A stretch of DNA of 64,000 nucleotides, taken from positions 1 through 64,000 of the forward strand of contig JACKJU010000009.1 of assembly GCA_020637805.1 (NCBI GenBank), written 5' to 3'. Positions 24,390-33,127 of the stretch are shown in pieces (positions within the stretch are counted from its first letter, which is position 1; each line of letters begins with the position of its first letter). A program made the position numbers and the translations under genes. The stretch comes from Nitratireductor sp. (lineage in GTDB: Bacteria > Pseudomonadota > Alphaproteobacteria > Rhizobiales > Rhizobiaceae). A model generated the notes under the pieces. That model was not told the origin of the DNA. It did no database searches and saw nothing but the letters and a program-made list of their open reading frames with translations.

Positions 24390-25343
24390 CTAACGCATGT
24401 TCTTGCGGGCGCTGGGATGGGCCTTGTCGTAGATGTCCATCAGGCGATCGATATCGACCCCGGTATATATCTGCGTCGTCGAGAGCGAGGCGTGGCCCAG
24501 GAGTTCCTGGATCGTGCGCAGGTCGCCGCCATTTGCCAGAAGATGGGTGGCGAAGGAATGGCGAAGAGCGTGCGGCGTGGCAGTGTCGGGCAGGCCGAGT
24601 GCGGATCTCAACTTGCGGATCTGCCGCTGGATGATCTCTGGCCGCAATGGCCCACCCTTGGCGCCGCAGAACACCGGTTCTTCCTCTGCAGGGCTGTAGG
24701 GGCAAAGACGGCGGTATTCCGTGATCGCATCACGGACAACGGGCAGGAGGGGAACCAGCCGGGTCTTGCCGCCCTTGCCGGTGATGACGAGCGAGTTGCC
24801 GCCGTTCAGGTCTTCGGCTGTCAGCGACAGGGCTTCGGAAATGCGCAGGCCGCAGCCATAGAGAAGCGATATGACAGCGGTATCGCGCGCCGCAATCCAC
24901 GGTTCGTCGCGCATCTGTTCCTGCGGATCGGCAAGCTGCAACGCCTTGGATGCCGGGATCGGCTTGGGCAGGGTCTTGGGCTGCTTTGGCGCGCGTGTGG
25001 CCGCAAGTCCCGCAGACGAGGCGAGCCCTTGTTTCTCAAGATGGCGGATGAAGGAACGTATACCTGCCAGTCCGCGTCCCAGCGTTCTTGCGCCCGCGCC
25101 CGCGCGCCTTCGTTCGGCAAGGAACCCGCGCAGATCGGCAGGGCGCAGATCGGAAAGATCGGCGAGACCCGGCGGATGGCCAAGATAGCCGGTCATGAAC
25201 TGCAGGAATTGCCGCAGGTCGCGCTCATACGCTTCAAGCGTCTTGGGCGACATGCGGCGTTCGCCTGCAAGCGCCGCCAACCAGGCTTTGCGGTGCCGTG
25301 CAACTTCGGGTGAGAGGGTGATGAGAAAGGCTTCGGCGTTCAT
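24390..25343 (-). CDS. xerC: Tyrosine recombinase XerC
   Basis: 317 residues. An N-terminal SAM-like core-binding domain (SPKTLEAYERDLRQFLQFM) is followed by the catalytic domain with LLYGCGLRISEAL (Arg), HALRHSFATHLL (His-x-x-Arg), LGHASLSTTQIYTGVD (His and nucleophile Tyr). XerC/D resolve chromosome dimers at dif with FtsK. Chromosomal context (lpd, fsa and priA nearby) is that of the housekeeping XerC of Hyphomicrobiales, not a phage integrase. Confidence 0.95.
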   Translation of the reverse strand: MNAEAFLITLSPEVARHRKAWLAALAGERRMSPKTLEAYERDLRQFLQFMTGYLGHPPGLADLSDLRPADLRGFLAERRRAGAGARTLGRGLAGIRSFIRHLEKQGLASSAGLAATRAPKQPKTLPKPIPASKALQLADPQEQMRDEPWIAARDTAVISLLYGCGLRISEALSLTAEDLNGGNSLVITGKGGKTRLVPLLPVVRDAITEYRRLCPYSPAEEEPVFCGAKGGPLRPEIIQRQIRKLRSALGLPDTATPHALRHSFATHLLANGGDLRTIQELLGHASLSTTQIYTGVDIDRLMDIYDKAHPSARKNMR

Positions 25344-25392
25344 GGGAAGGAGGATGCATGAACGCGGTTAGCGAAGGGTGAAGAGTTCTCTG

Positions 25393-25908
25393 CTAGAATT
25401 TGAGTCCTTTGGCCGTCAGGACTTGATCTACGCGCTTGCGGAATTCCGGCATTGCACTCGTCATCGAATCAAAAACCTGCCGATTGGCCCTGAATGCAAT
25501 TTCGGGCGCGGCAGAAAAATACCGCTGACCCGCTTCCGTTTCTGCGAAGGTTGCTATTGTCTTGAGTTCTTCGACACTGAAATGATGAGCGTAACGTGCA
25601 GGAAGGTCCGTTTTCAGCAACAAGCCGACGACCATCTTGCGTTGCTCTTCTGTGATTTCGGCAACTGCCGAGGCAATGACCTCACTATCCGAGTCGGGAT
25701 TGCGGCGTTTCAGATGATCGGCGGCAGGTGGTACGGATTCCATGGCGAGGGCAGACATGATGCCCGGTACCACGCTCTGAATGACGACACGTTTTGCCAG
25801 TTCGATCCGCTCAGCATCCTCCGCGCCATTTTGTGCAGCTGCGATGAAAGCCAGGAGGCAGGTAGCGCAAACCAAGCTACCTGCCAGTAGGCTTCGTAAC
25901 ACTTTCAA
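25393..25908 (-). CDS. DUF2059 family exported protein
   Basis: 171 residues. A hydrophobic signal sequence (LLAGSLVCATCLLAFIAAAQ) is followed by an all-helical domain with YAHHFSVEELKTIATFAETEAGQRYF, the hallmark of DUF2059. The frame has no ATG near the 5' end: the likely starts are TTG at 25908 or GTG at 25902. Function unknown. It lies 16 nt after fsa on the same strand and may be cotranscribed with it. Confidence 0.85.
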   Translation of the reverse strand: MKVLRSLLAGSLVCATCLLAFIAAAQNGAEDAERIELAKRVVIQSVVPGIMSALAMESVPPAADHLKRRNPDSDSEVIASAVAEITEEQRKMVVGLLLKTDLPARYAHHFSVEELKTIATFAETEAGQRYFSAAPEIAFRANRQVFDSMTSAMPEFRKRVDQVLTAKGLKF

Positions 25909-25924
25909 TTTCGCGGACCTTGCT

Positions 25925-26581
25925 TCAGCCGCCGATCTTCTGGCCGGTCTTGGCCCAGTCGGCCAGGAAGCCCTCGATGCCCTTGTCGGTCAGCGGGTGC
26001 TTGACCAGTGCCTTCAGCGTGGAAGGCGGAACGGTAGCGACATCTGCACCGATCAGAGCGGCTTCCTTGACGTGGTTTACCGTGCGGATCGAGGCGGCAA
26101 GGATCTTCGTCTTGAAATCGTAGTTGTCGTAGATGGTGCGGATATCCTCGATCAGCTCCATGCCATCGATTGCCATGTCGTCGAGACGTCCGATGAAGGG
26201 CGAGATGTAAGTCGCGCCAGCCTTGGCAGCCAACAGCGCCTGGTTGGCGGAAAAGCATAGCGTGACATTGGTCTTGTGCCCATCAGAGGTCAGCGCCTTG
26301 CAGGCCTTCAGCCCGTCCATGGTCAATGGCAGCTTGATGCAGATGTTGTCGGCAATCTTTGCCAGTACTGCGGCTTCGCGCATCATGCCTTCATAGTCGA
26401 GGGCAGTCACTTCAGCCGAGACGGGCCCGTCGACGATGCCGCAGATTTCCTTCGTCACTTCCATGATGTCGCGGCCGGATTTCATGATCAGCGACGGGTT
26501 GGTGGTGACGCCGTCCAGCAGGCCTGTTTCTGCCAGTTCGCGGATTTCGTTTACGTCGGCTGTGTCTACAAAGAATTCCAT
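25925..26581 (-). CDS. fsa: Fructose-6-phosphate aldolase / transaldolase-like protein
   Basis: 218 residues of the short TalC/FSA class-I aldolase family. Motifs: MEFFVDTADVNEIREL, DGVTTNPSLI, the Schiff-base lysine segment NICIKLPLT, ATYISPFIGRLDD and the C-terminal GIEGFLADW. It may act as transaldolase or as F6P aldolase; the two are hard to separate by sequence. AGAGAGAC precedes the ATG. It is divergent from priA, as in other rhizobia. Confidence 0.93.
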   Translation of the reverse strand: MEFFVDTADVNEIRELAETGLLDGVTTNPSLIMKSGRDIMEVTKEICGIVDGPVSAEVTALDYEGMMREAAVLAKIADNICIKLPLTMDGLKACKALTSDGHKTNVTLCFSANQALLAAKAGATYISPFIGRLDDMAIDGMELIEDIRTIYDNYDFKTKILAASIRTVNHVKEAALIGADVATVPPSTLKALVKHPLTDKGIEGFLADWAKTGQKIGG

Positions 26582-26734
26582 TGTCTCTCTCTGATGTTGC
26601 GCGTTTCTCGCTGCGGTTTCCTGAACTTGCCAGGCCCGGTCAAACTTGCCGACTGCATATAGCAAAACACTTGCGAGGTCATTAGGCTTGCCGCGGATTC
26701 GCGCCGATACACGGCCATCAAACCGGAAACTTGC

Positions 26735-28909
26735 TTGCCAGACACCGCAACCATATTGCTGCCAATTCCCGCAGAGGGACCGTACACCTATTCGGTTCCG
26801 GACGGCATGCTGCTTCAGCCCGGCGATGTCGTGCAGGTCCCGCTTGGCCCTCGGCAGGTGATCGGCGCGGTGTGGGACGCTTCCGGGGGCGCGGCGGGCA
26901 AGGTCGATCCAAAGAAGCTCAGACCGGTCACCCTCAAGTTCGATTGTCCTCCGCTTACAGAAGAGATGCGGCGATTTGTTGACTGGGTGGCGGCATGGAC
27001 ATTGTCGCCGCCGGGCATGGTGCTCAAGATGGTGCTGCGCGTTCCTGCAGCCCTCGAACCGCTCGCTTGCGTACCCGGCATCCAGTGGACGGGCCACGAA
27101 CCGGATCGTGCAACGGCTGCACGGACCCGGGTGCTGGAACTGGCCCGCAACGGACTTTCCTGGACCAAGTCGGGACTGGCACATGCCGCAGGTTCTTCGG
27201 CCTCGGTCATCGACGGGCTGATCAGGCAGGGAGTTCTCGAGGTTGTCGAGATGCCCGCCGGTCCACTGGTTCCGGCGCCGGATCCAACGCACAACCTTGC
27301 AACACTTGAACCTGAGCAGCGTGCTGCCGGCGAGGAACTGACCGCCAGAACCGCACAAGGCAGCTACTCGGTAACGCTGCTGGACGGCGTAACGGGATCG
27401 GGCAAGACCGAGGTCTATTTCGAGGCAGTGGCCGAAGCCGTGCGGCAGGGCAGGCAGGTGTTGATCCTTCTGCCCGAGATTGCGCTGACCTCTTCTTTCC
27501 TCGACCGTTTCGAAGACCGTTTCGGTGTGAAGCCCGGCGAGTGGCATTCGGATATCTCGCCCAAGAACCGGGAAAAGCTCTGGCGCCAGGTGGCCACCGG
27601 CGAGGTGCGGGTCGTGGCAGGGGCAAGGTCTGCACTCTTCCTGCCGTTCTCGCGGCTGGGCCTGATCATCGTCGACGAGGAGCACGACACGGCTTACAAG
27701 CAGGAAGACCGGGTATTCTACAATGCCCGCGACATGGCGGTAGTACGCGGCCACATTGCCGGCTGCCCGGTAATCCTGTCCTCGGCCACGCCTTCAATCG
27801 AGAGCCGGGTCAATGCCGATCGCGGGCGCTACCACTATATCCGCCTTGCAGAACGCTATGGCGAAGCGAGCCTGCCTGATCTGCACACCATCGACATGCG
27901 CAAGTCCCCGCCTCCGCGCGGCGGTTTCATTTCGCCCATATTGCGGGCGGCGATGGCAAAATCGCTTGAGCAGGGTGCGCAATCGCTGCTGTTCATCAAC
28001 CGGCGCGGCTATGCCCCGCTTACGCTATGCCGGGTTTGCGGGCATCGCTTCGAATGCCCGAACTGCACAACCTGGCTGGTCGAGCACCGGTTTCGCGGTC
28101 AATTGCAGTGCCACCATTGCGGCCACTCCGAACCGGTTCCCGAAGCCTGCCCCAATTGCGGGACGTTCGATCACCTTGCGGCATGCGGACCGGGCGTTGA
28201 ACGGCTGGCGGAAGAGGTGGTTGGCATTTTTCCCGAGGCGCGGACGCTCATTCTCTCTTCGGATCTGGGCGGTGGCATCAAGCGGCTGCGCATGGAACTC
28301 GACGCCATCGCCAAGGGCGAGTGCGATATCGTGATCGGTACCCAGCTTGTCGCCAAGGGGCACAACTTTCCGATGATGACCTGTGTTGGCGTGGTCGATG
28401 CCGATATCGGGCTGTCGAATGGAGATCCGCGTGCGGCGGAGCGAACCTTCCAGCTTCTCTCGCAGGTAACAGGACGTGCTGGCCGCTCTGGCGGGGCAAG
28501 CGCGGGTTATATCCAGACCTATCTGCCGGAACATCCCGTGATCCGGGCGATTGCTTCGGGCGACCGGGAAGCGTTCTACGATCGCGAGATCGAGGCACGG
28601 CGGGCAGCGGGGCTTCCGCCATTCGGCAGGCTGGCGGCGATCATCGTGTCGGCTGCCACGCGCCGCGAGGCCGAGGAGCATGCACGCGCCATGCGACGGG
28701 CGGCGAAACCGCCTTCGGGCATCATGGTGCTCGGGCCGGCGGAAGCGCCAATCGCGGTCGTGCGGGAGCGGCACCGTTTCCGTTTGCTGGTTCATGCGCA
28801 GTTGAACGTCAAACTCCAGGACTGGCTGCGGCAATGGCTGGCCGAATGTCCGAAGGAACGTGGCAGCATCCGGGTTCAGACGGATGTGGACCCGCAGAGT
28901 TTCGTTTAG
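26735..28909 (+). CDS. priA: Primosomal protein N' (replication restart helicase PriA)
   Basis: 724 residues. The N-terminal 3'-DNA-binding domain starts TILLPIPAEGPYTYSVPDG. The helicase core has Walker A GVTGSGKTEVY and the DEEH box (VDEEHDTAYKQEDRVFY), and two zinc-binding Cys clusters (CRVCGHRFECPNC, CHHCG, CPNCG) lie between the helicase motifs. No ATG or GTG is available at the start; translation must begin at the TTG at 26735, shortly after a GGAAAC. PriA restarts stalled replication forks. Confidence 0.97.
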   Translation: MPDTATILLPIPAEGPYTYSVPDGMLLQPGDVVQVPLGPRQVIGAVWDASGGAAGKVDPKKLRPVTLKFDCPPLTEEMRRFVDWVAAWTLSPPGMVLKMVLRVPAALEPLACVPGIQWTGHEPDRATAARTRVLELARNGLSWTKSGLAHAAGSSASVIDGLIRQGVLEVVEMPAGPLVPAPDPTHNLATLEPEQRAAGEELTARTAQGSYSVTLLDGVTGSGKTEVYFEAVAEAVRQGRQVLILLPEIALTSSFLDRFEDRFGVKPGEWHSDISPKNREKLWRQVATGEVRVVAGARSALFLPFSRLGLIIVDEEHDTAYKQEDRVFYNARDMAVVRGHIAGCPVILSSATPSIESRVNADRGRYHYIRLAERYGEASLPDLHTIDMRKSPPPRGGFISPILRAAMAKSLEQGAQSLLFINRRGYAPLTLCRVCGHRFECPNCTTWLVEHRFRGQLQCHHCGHSEPVPEACPNCGTFDHLAACGPGVERLAEEVVGIFPEARTLILSSDLGGGIKRLRMELDAIAKGECDIVIGTQLVAKGHNFPMMTCVGVVDADIGLSNGDPRAAERTFQLLSQVTGRAGRSGGASAGYIQTYLPEHPVIRAIASGDREAFYDREIEARRAAGLPPFGRLAAIIVSAATRREAEEHARAMRRAAKPPSGIMVLGPAEAPIAVVRERHRFRLLVHAQLNVKLQDWLRQWLAECPKERGSIRVQTDVDPQSFV

Positions 28910-28973
28910 GCGGTATTCTTCTGCGACATTGCCGATCCTTGCCTTTTAAATGCGGCGGTGTTGCGTTAACGAG

Positions 28974-28994
28974 CGGGGAAGCCGCTTTTCCCCG
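28974..28994 (+). terminator. Hairpin after priA, possible terminator
   Basis: CGGGGAA-GCCGCTT-TTCCCCG is a 7-bp stem with a 7-nt loop, 65 nt after the priA stop. No U-tract follows. Confidence 0.3.
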
Positions 28995-29059
28995 TGGCCC
29001 TTCTCTCTCCAGCCCTTCGGGGCCCGGCCCTTTGATGACGATGGCGACGGTATTTCGCA

Positions 29060-29830
29060 ATGTCCCAATTCCCACAGACGCTCCCGGAAATGCTGCCGCT
29101 GATCCCGTTTTTTGTGACGTTGCTGCTCGGGATTGCATGGTTTCTGGCGCCGGGCGCCCTGTTCCGGCATCTCTGCATCGAGCCCGTGGAGCGGCACCCC
29201 GAAGCGACGGGTGAGGGCCGGTCCAGTTTTGCGGGCTTTCCCATCGTGTTTGGCGCCATGGGGATAGCAGGTACGGACCCGGTCCTGCTGTTTGTCACCG
29301 CGGCGGCATGGGCAGCGGCTTCGGCAGGCAAACTCCTGCACGTGGTGCTGGACGGTAATCGGCGTGTGTCGGTGATGGTGCGGCTTTTCATCGCGATCGT
29401 GCTGGCGGCGGCCGGTTTCACGCTGGCAGAAGTGCCTCAGTTGCGGTTTGTCTTGCCGCAGACCCTCGAGGGAATACTGTCGGCGGTGAGCGCGGCGGTT
29501 ACCGCAGCCTATGGACTGCTGGCCTTGCTTGCACCTCGCGCGGCGCTGTCCGTCATGCGGCTCAAGCCGGTAGGCGAGATGGGGCCGGCTGCGGGCGAGG
29601 TCAGGGGAACACTGGCAGGTTTCTACCTGGCTGCAGCCTTTCTGGTGCTGGCCACAGGCAGTTTTCCGGCGATTCTGCTGCTTGGACTGTGCTGGCTGAT
29701 GACAGCATTCGGCAGAATGATCGCCATGCTCTCGGACAATGGCAACAACCTTTTCAACTGGCTGGCCCTGATCCAGGAGCTTGTCCTGGCCGGTCTTCCG
29801 CTCGCCGTGGTTTTCGGTCTGGCAGGCTGA
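29060..29830 (+). CDS. Membrane protein with internal duplication (DUF4345-like)
   Basis: 256 residues, about eight hydrophobic helices. The two halves resemble each other: residues ~16-100 (FLAPGALF ... PVERHPEATGEGRSSFAGF ... AWAAASAGKLLHVVLDGN) line up with ~142-226 (LLAPRAAL ... PVGEMGPAAGEVRGTLAGF ... CWLMTAFGRMIAMLSDNGN). Each half looks like a four-helix DUF4345-type unit. Function unknown. It lies between priA and the atp operon with its own spacing, so cotranscription with either is uncertain. Confidence 0.7.
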   Translation: MSQFPQTLPEMLPLIPFFVTLLLGIAWFLAPGALFRHLCIEPVERHPEATGEGRSSFAGFPIVFGAMGIAGTDPVLLFVTAAAWAAASAGKLLHVVLDGNRRVSVMVRLFIAIVLAAAGFTLAEVPQLRFVLPQTLEGILSAVSAAVTAAYGLLALLAPRAALSVMRLKPVGEMGPAAGEVRGTLAGFYLAAAFLVLATGSFPAILLLGLCWLMTAFGRMIAMLSDNGNNLFNWLALIQELVLAGLPLAVVFGLAG

Positions 29831-29923
29831 TTGCCGTTCCGCAAAAGTGCGAGTCTTTCTATATATTTATCCCCAACCGGGCAGATGCGACAAAAGTGGG
29901 GCATAAACATTGATGCTGCGATG

Positions 29924-29951
29924 TTGCGAGTCCGGCAGGCCTGTGCTAGTT
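29924..29951 (+). promoter_or_regulatory. Candidate promoter of the atp operon
   Basis: TTGCGA (29924-29929), 16-nt spacer, CTAGTT (29946-29951), about 150 nt before atpH. The 270-nt interval 29831-30100 holds no gene that I can support. Confidence 0.4.
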
Positions 29952-30100
29952 GAGGCGCGGCTTGGGCTGCTGAAGAGAGGCGGCCAATTCGCCCGTGACT
30001 AGAATAACTGAATAATTCCAACAGCTTGACCAGTAATTGGGAAGCTTCGCCTTGAACAAGGGGTGACTCGGGTTGGATCAAGTTGGGGACCGCTTGAACA

Positions 30101-30661
30101 TTGGCACAGTCAGCTGCTTCCACTTCCGGTGTGACGGACCGCTACGCAAGCGCAATGTTTGAACTTGCGCTCGAAGCAAACAAGATTCCCGCCGTTGAAA
30201 AGGATCTGGCGCGTTTCGATGCGCTGATGAACGGCTCCGAAGACCTCATGAGGGTCGTTCGTTCGCCGGTATTGTCGGCAGACGAGCAGTTCGCTGCGGT
30301 CGACGCCATCCTTACAAAGGCAAAGATTTCCGGGCTTGCCGGCGACTTCATCAGGGTCGTTGCCAAGAACCGCCGTCTGTTCGCCATGACCGGCATGCTT
30401 GCTGCATTCCGCGCCATGGTGGCAAGGCACAAGGGCGAGGAGACGGCCAGCGTCACGGTCGCCCAGCGGCTTACCGCCGCCCAGGAAAAGGAATTGAAGG
30501 CAGCTCTGAAAAGCTCTGTCGGCAAGGACGTTGCGATCGAGCAGTCGGTCGACCCGTCGATTCTCGGCGGAATGATTGTCAAGGTCGGCTCACGCCAGAT
30601 CGATACATCGCTTCGCACTAAACTCTCCTCCCTTAAGCTCGCGCTCAAAGAGGTCAGCTAA
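30101..30661 (+). CDS. atpH: ATP synthase F1 delta subunit
   Basis: Links F1 to the peripheral stalk; 186 residues. The N-terminal helical domain begins SGVTDRYASAMFELALE and the C-terminal segment is DPSILGGMIVKVGSRQIDTSLRTKL, the family signature. An in-frame stop at 30095 leaves TTG at 30101 as the only sensible start. The gene begins the atpHAGDC operon; atpA starts one base after its stop. The F0 genes are elsewhere, as usual in alphaproteobacteria. Confidence 0.96.
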   Translation: MAQSAASTSGVTDRYASAMFELALEANKIPAVEKDLARFDALMNGSEDLMRVVRSPVLSADEQFAAVDAILTKAKISGLAGDFIRVVAKNRRLFAMTGMLAAFRAMVARHKGEETASVTVAQRLTAAQEKELKAALKSSVGKDVAIEQSVDPSILGGMIVKVGSRQIDTSLRTKLSSLKLALKEVS

Positions 30662-30662
30662 T

Positions 30663-32195
30663 ATGGACATTCGCGCTGCGGAAATTTCCGCCATTCTAAA
30701 AGACCAGATCAAGAACTTCGGCAAGGACGCCCAGGTTTCCGAAATCGGTCAGGTTCTCTCAATCGGTGACGGTATCGCCCGTGTTTACGGCCTCGACAAT
30801 GTCCAGGCAGGCGAGCTCGTCGAATTCCCGGGCGGCATCTCCGGCATGGCCCTCAACCTGGAAACCGACAACGTCGGCGTCGTTCTTTTCGGCGATGACC
30901 GCGGTATCCAGGAAGGCGACACGGTAAAACGTACCGGCAGCATCGTCGACGTTCCGGTCGGTCCCGAACTGCTTGGCCGCGTGGTCGATGCACTCGGCAA
31001 CCCGATCGACGGCAAAGGCCCGATCAAGGCCAAGAAACGCGCCCGCGTCGACGTCAAGGCACCCGGCATCATCCCGCGCAAATCGGTTCATGAGCCGATG
31101 TCGACCGGCCTCAAGGCAATCGATGCACTGATCCCCGTTGGCCGCGGCCAGCGCGAGCTCGTCATCGGTGACCGCCAGACCGGCAAGACCGCAATCCTGC
31201 TCGATACCTTCCTCAACCAGAGGCCGATCCACGAGGATCCGAGCCGCGAGGCTGACCGCCTGTTCTGCGTCTATGTGGCCATCGGCCAGAAGCGCTCGAC
31301 GGTTGCCCAGTTCGTGAAGGTTCTCGAAGAGCGCGGCGCACTGCCCTACTCGATCGTCATCGCGGCCACCGCATCCGACCCGGCTCCGATGCAGTATCTT
31401 GCGCCGTTCGCCGGTTGTGCCATGGGCGAATACTTCCGCGACAACGGCCAGCACGCACTGATCGGTTACGACGACCTTTCCAAACAGGCTGTCGCCTACC
31501 GCCAGATGTCGCTGCTCCTGCGCCGTCCTCCGGGCCGCGAAGCCTATCCGGGCGACGTCTTCTACCTGCACTCGCGCCTGCTGGAACGCGCCGCGAAGCT
31601 CAACGAAGACAATGGCGCCGGTTCGCTGACCGCACTTCCGGTCATCGAAACCCAGGCAAACGACGTTTCCGCATATATTCCGACCAACGTGATCTCGATC
31701 ACCGACGGCCAGATCTTCCTCGAAACCGACCTGTTCTACCAGGGTATCCGTCCGGCAGTTAACGTCGGTCTTTCGGTTTCGCGCGTTGGCTCCTCGGCCC
31801 AGATCAAGGCCATGAAACAGGTTGCCGGTTCGATCAAGGGCGAGCTTGCCCAGTATCGCGAGATGGCTGCGTTCGCGCAGTTCGGTTCGGACCTCGATGC
31901 TGCCACCCAGCGCCTGCTGAACCGTGGTGCACGCCTGACCGAACTCCTGAAACAGCCGCAGTTCTCGCCGCTGAAGACCGAAGAGCAGGTTGCTGTCATC
32001 TTCGCAGGCGTCAACGGCTATCTCGACAAGCTGCAGGTCAGCCAGGTCGGTGATTTCGAGAAGGGTCTTCTGGCTCATCTGCACACCAACAACCAGGATG
32101 TGCTGGATGCAATCCAGAAGGAACAGGCCCTGACCGACGCCATCAAGGAAAAGCTCACGGCTGCGATCGACGCATTCGCCAAGGGCTTTGCATAA
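30663..32195 (+). CDS. atpA: ATP synthase F1 alpha subunit
   Basis: Non-catalytic nucleotide-binding subunit, 509-510 residues. Starts MDIRAAEISAILKDQIKNF; Walker A GDRQTGKT; the alpha-specific catalytic arginine region PAVNVGLSVSRVGS; C-terminal FEKGLLAHL. The ATG lies immediately after the atpH stop, so ribosomes can pass directly from atpH. A frame extension to 30576 overlaps atpH and is rejected. Confidence 0.98.
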   Translation: MDIRAAEISAILKDQIKNFGKDAQVSEIGQVLSIGDGIARVYGLDNVQAGELVEFPGGISGMALNLETDNVGVVLFGDDRGIQEGDTVKRTGSIVDVPVGPELLGRVVDALGNPIDGKGPIKAKKRARVDVKAPGIIPRKSVHEPMSTGLKAIDALIPVGRGQRELVIGDRQTGKTAILLDTFLNQRPIHEDPSREADRLFCVYVAIGQKRSTVAQFVKVLEERGALPYSIVIAATASDPAPMQYLAPFAGCAMGEYFRDNGQHALIGYDDLSKQAVAYRQMSLLLRRPPGREAYPGDVFYLHSRLLERAAKLNEDNGAGSLTALPVIETQANDVSAYIPTNVISITDGQIFLETDLFYQGIRPAVNVGLSVSRVGSSAQIKAMKQVAGSIKGELAQYREMAAFAQFGSDLDAATQRLLNRGARLTELLKQPQFSPLKTEEQVAVIFAGVNGYLDKLQVSQVGDFEKGLLAHLHTNNQDVLDAIQKEQALTDAIKEKLTAAIDAFAKGFA

Positions 32196-32225
32196 CCGCG
32201 GACCTTAAGCGACGGATAAAAGCTT

Positions 32226-33110
32226 ATGCCTTCACTCAAGGATCTGAAAAACCGGATCGCCTCCGTCAAGGCGACGCAGAAGATCACCAAGGCCATGAAA
32301 ATGGTGGCCGCGGCGAAGCTGCGTCGCGCCCAGTCGGCGGCCGAGGCCGCGCGTCCCTATTCGGCCAAGATGGCCGATGTTCTTTCCGGACTTGCAAAGT
32401 CGATGGAAGGACGCGAGGACGCGCCGGTCCTGCTTGCCGGAAACGGCAAGGACCAGGTGCACCTGCTGATCGTGGCAACGGCCGAACGCGGCCTTTGCGG
32501 CGGCTTCAATTCCTCGATCGCCCGCCTGGCGCGCGAGCATGCCCGCAAGCTTCTCAACCAGGGCAAGGAAGTGAAGATCTACACGGTCGGCAAGAAGGGC
32601 TACGACGCGTTGAAGAACGAGTTCGGGTCCAAGATTGTCGAGCGCATCGACTTCCGTTCGGTACGCAATATCGGCTATGGCGAAGCGGACGTGGTCGGCA
32701 AGCGCATCATCGAAATGTTCCATGAAGGTTCGTTCGATGTGGCGACGCTGTTCTACTCCGAATTCAAGTCGGTGATCAGCCAGATCCCGACGGCTATGCA
32801 GCTCATTCCCGCCAGCTTCCCGGCATCCGATGCCGGTAATGACGGTTCTGATGCGGTAGCCTATGAATACGAGCCGAGCGAGGAAGCCATTCTGGGCGAC
32901 CTTCTGCCACGCAACATTTCCGTTCAGGTTTTCCGCGCATTGCTCGAAAACGCCGCATCCGAACAGGGCGCGCGCATGTCCGCCATGGACAACGCGACCC
33001 GCAACGCCGGCGAAATGATCGACAAACTGACGTTGTCCTACAACCGCCAGCGTCAGGCGCAGATCACCAAGGAACTCATCGAAATCATCTCGGGCGCAGA
33101 AGCGCTCTAA
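32226..33110 (+). CDS. atpG: ATP synthase F1 gamma subunit
   Basis: Central rotor shaft of F1, 294 residues. N-terminal helix MPSLKDLKNRIASVKATQKITKAMKMVAAAKLRRAQ is split by eye into SLKDLKNRIASVKATQKITK and AMKMVAAAKLRRAQ, both conserved. The middle has ERGLCGGFNSSIARLA, and the C-terminal helix TLSYNRQRQAQITKELIEI completes the coiled coil. It lies 30 nt after atpA. Confidence 0.97.
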   Translation: MPSLKDLKNRIASVKATQKITKAMKMVAAAKLRRAQSAAEAARPYSAKMADVLSGLAKSMEGREDAPVLLAGNGKDQVHLLIVATAERGLCGGFNSSIARLAREHARKLLNQGKEVKIYTVGKKGYDALKNEFGSKIVERIDFRSVRNIGYGEADVVGKRIIEMFHEGSFDVATLFYSEFKSVISQIPTAMQLIPASFPASDAGNDGSDAVAYEYEPSEEAILGDLLPRNISVQVFRALLENAASEQGARMSAMDNATRNAGEMIDKLTLSYNRQRQAQITKELIEIISGAEAL

Positions 33111-33127
33111 GCCTGGAGAGTTAGATC

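Noticed and set aside
24390..25343. Tyrosine recombinase as a sign of an integrated element
   Set aside because: Sequence and gene neighbourhood are those of housekeeping XerC; no att-like direct repeats, tRNA target or phage genes adjoin it.
26540..26560. CGTTTACGT sequence near the 5' end of fsa
   Set aside because: Looks like the ACGT operator with one mismatch, but it lies inside codons for DVNEI and lacks the second clean arm.
26582..27754. Upstream extension of fsa across the divergent priA gene
   Set aside because: fsa has its normal MEFFVDTADV start at 26581; the rest is antisense to priA.
29867..29875. TTATCCCCA, a near-match to a DnaA box before atpH
   Set aside because: A single site with one mismatch, no cluster and no AT-rich unwinding element; an origin is not supported.
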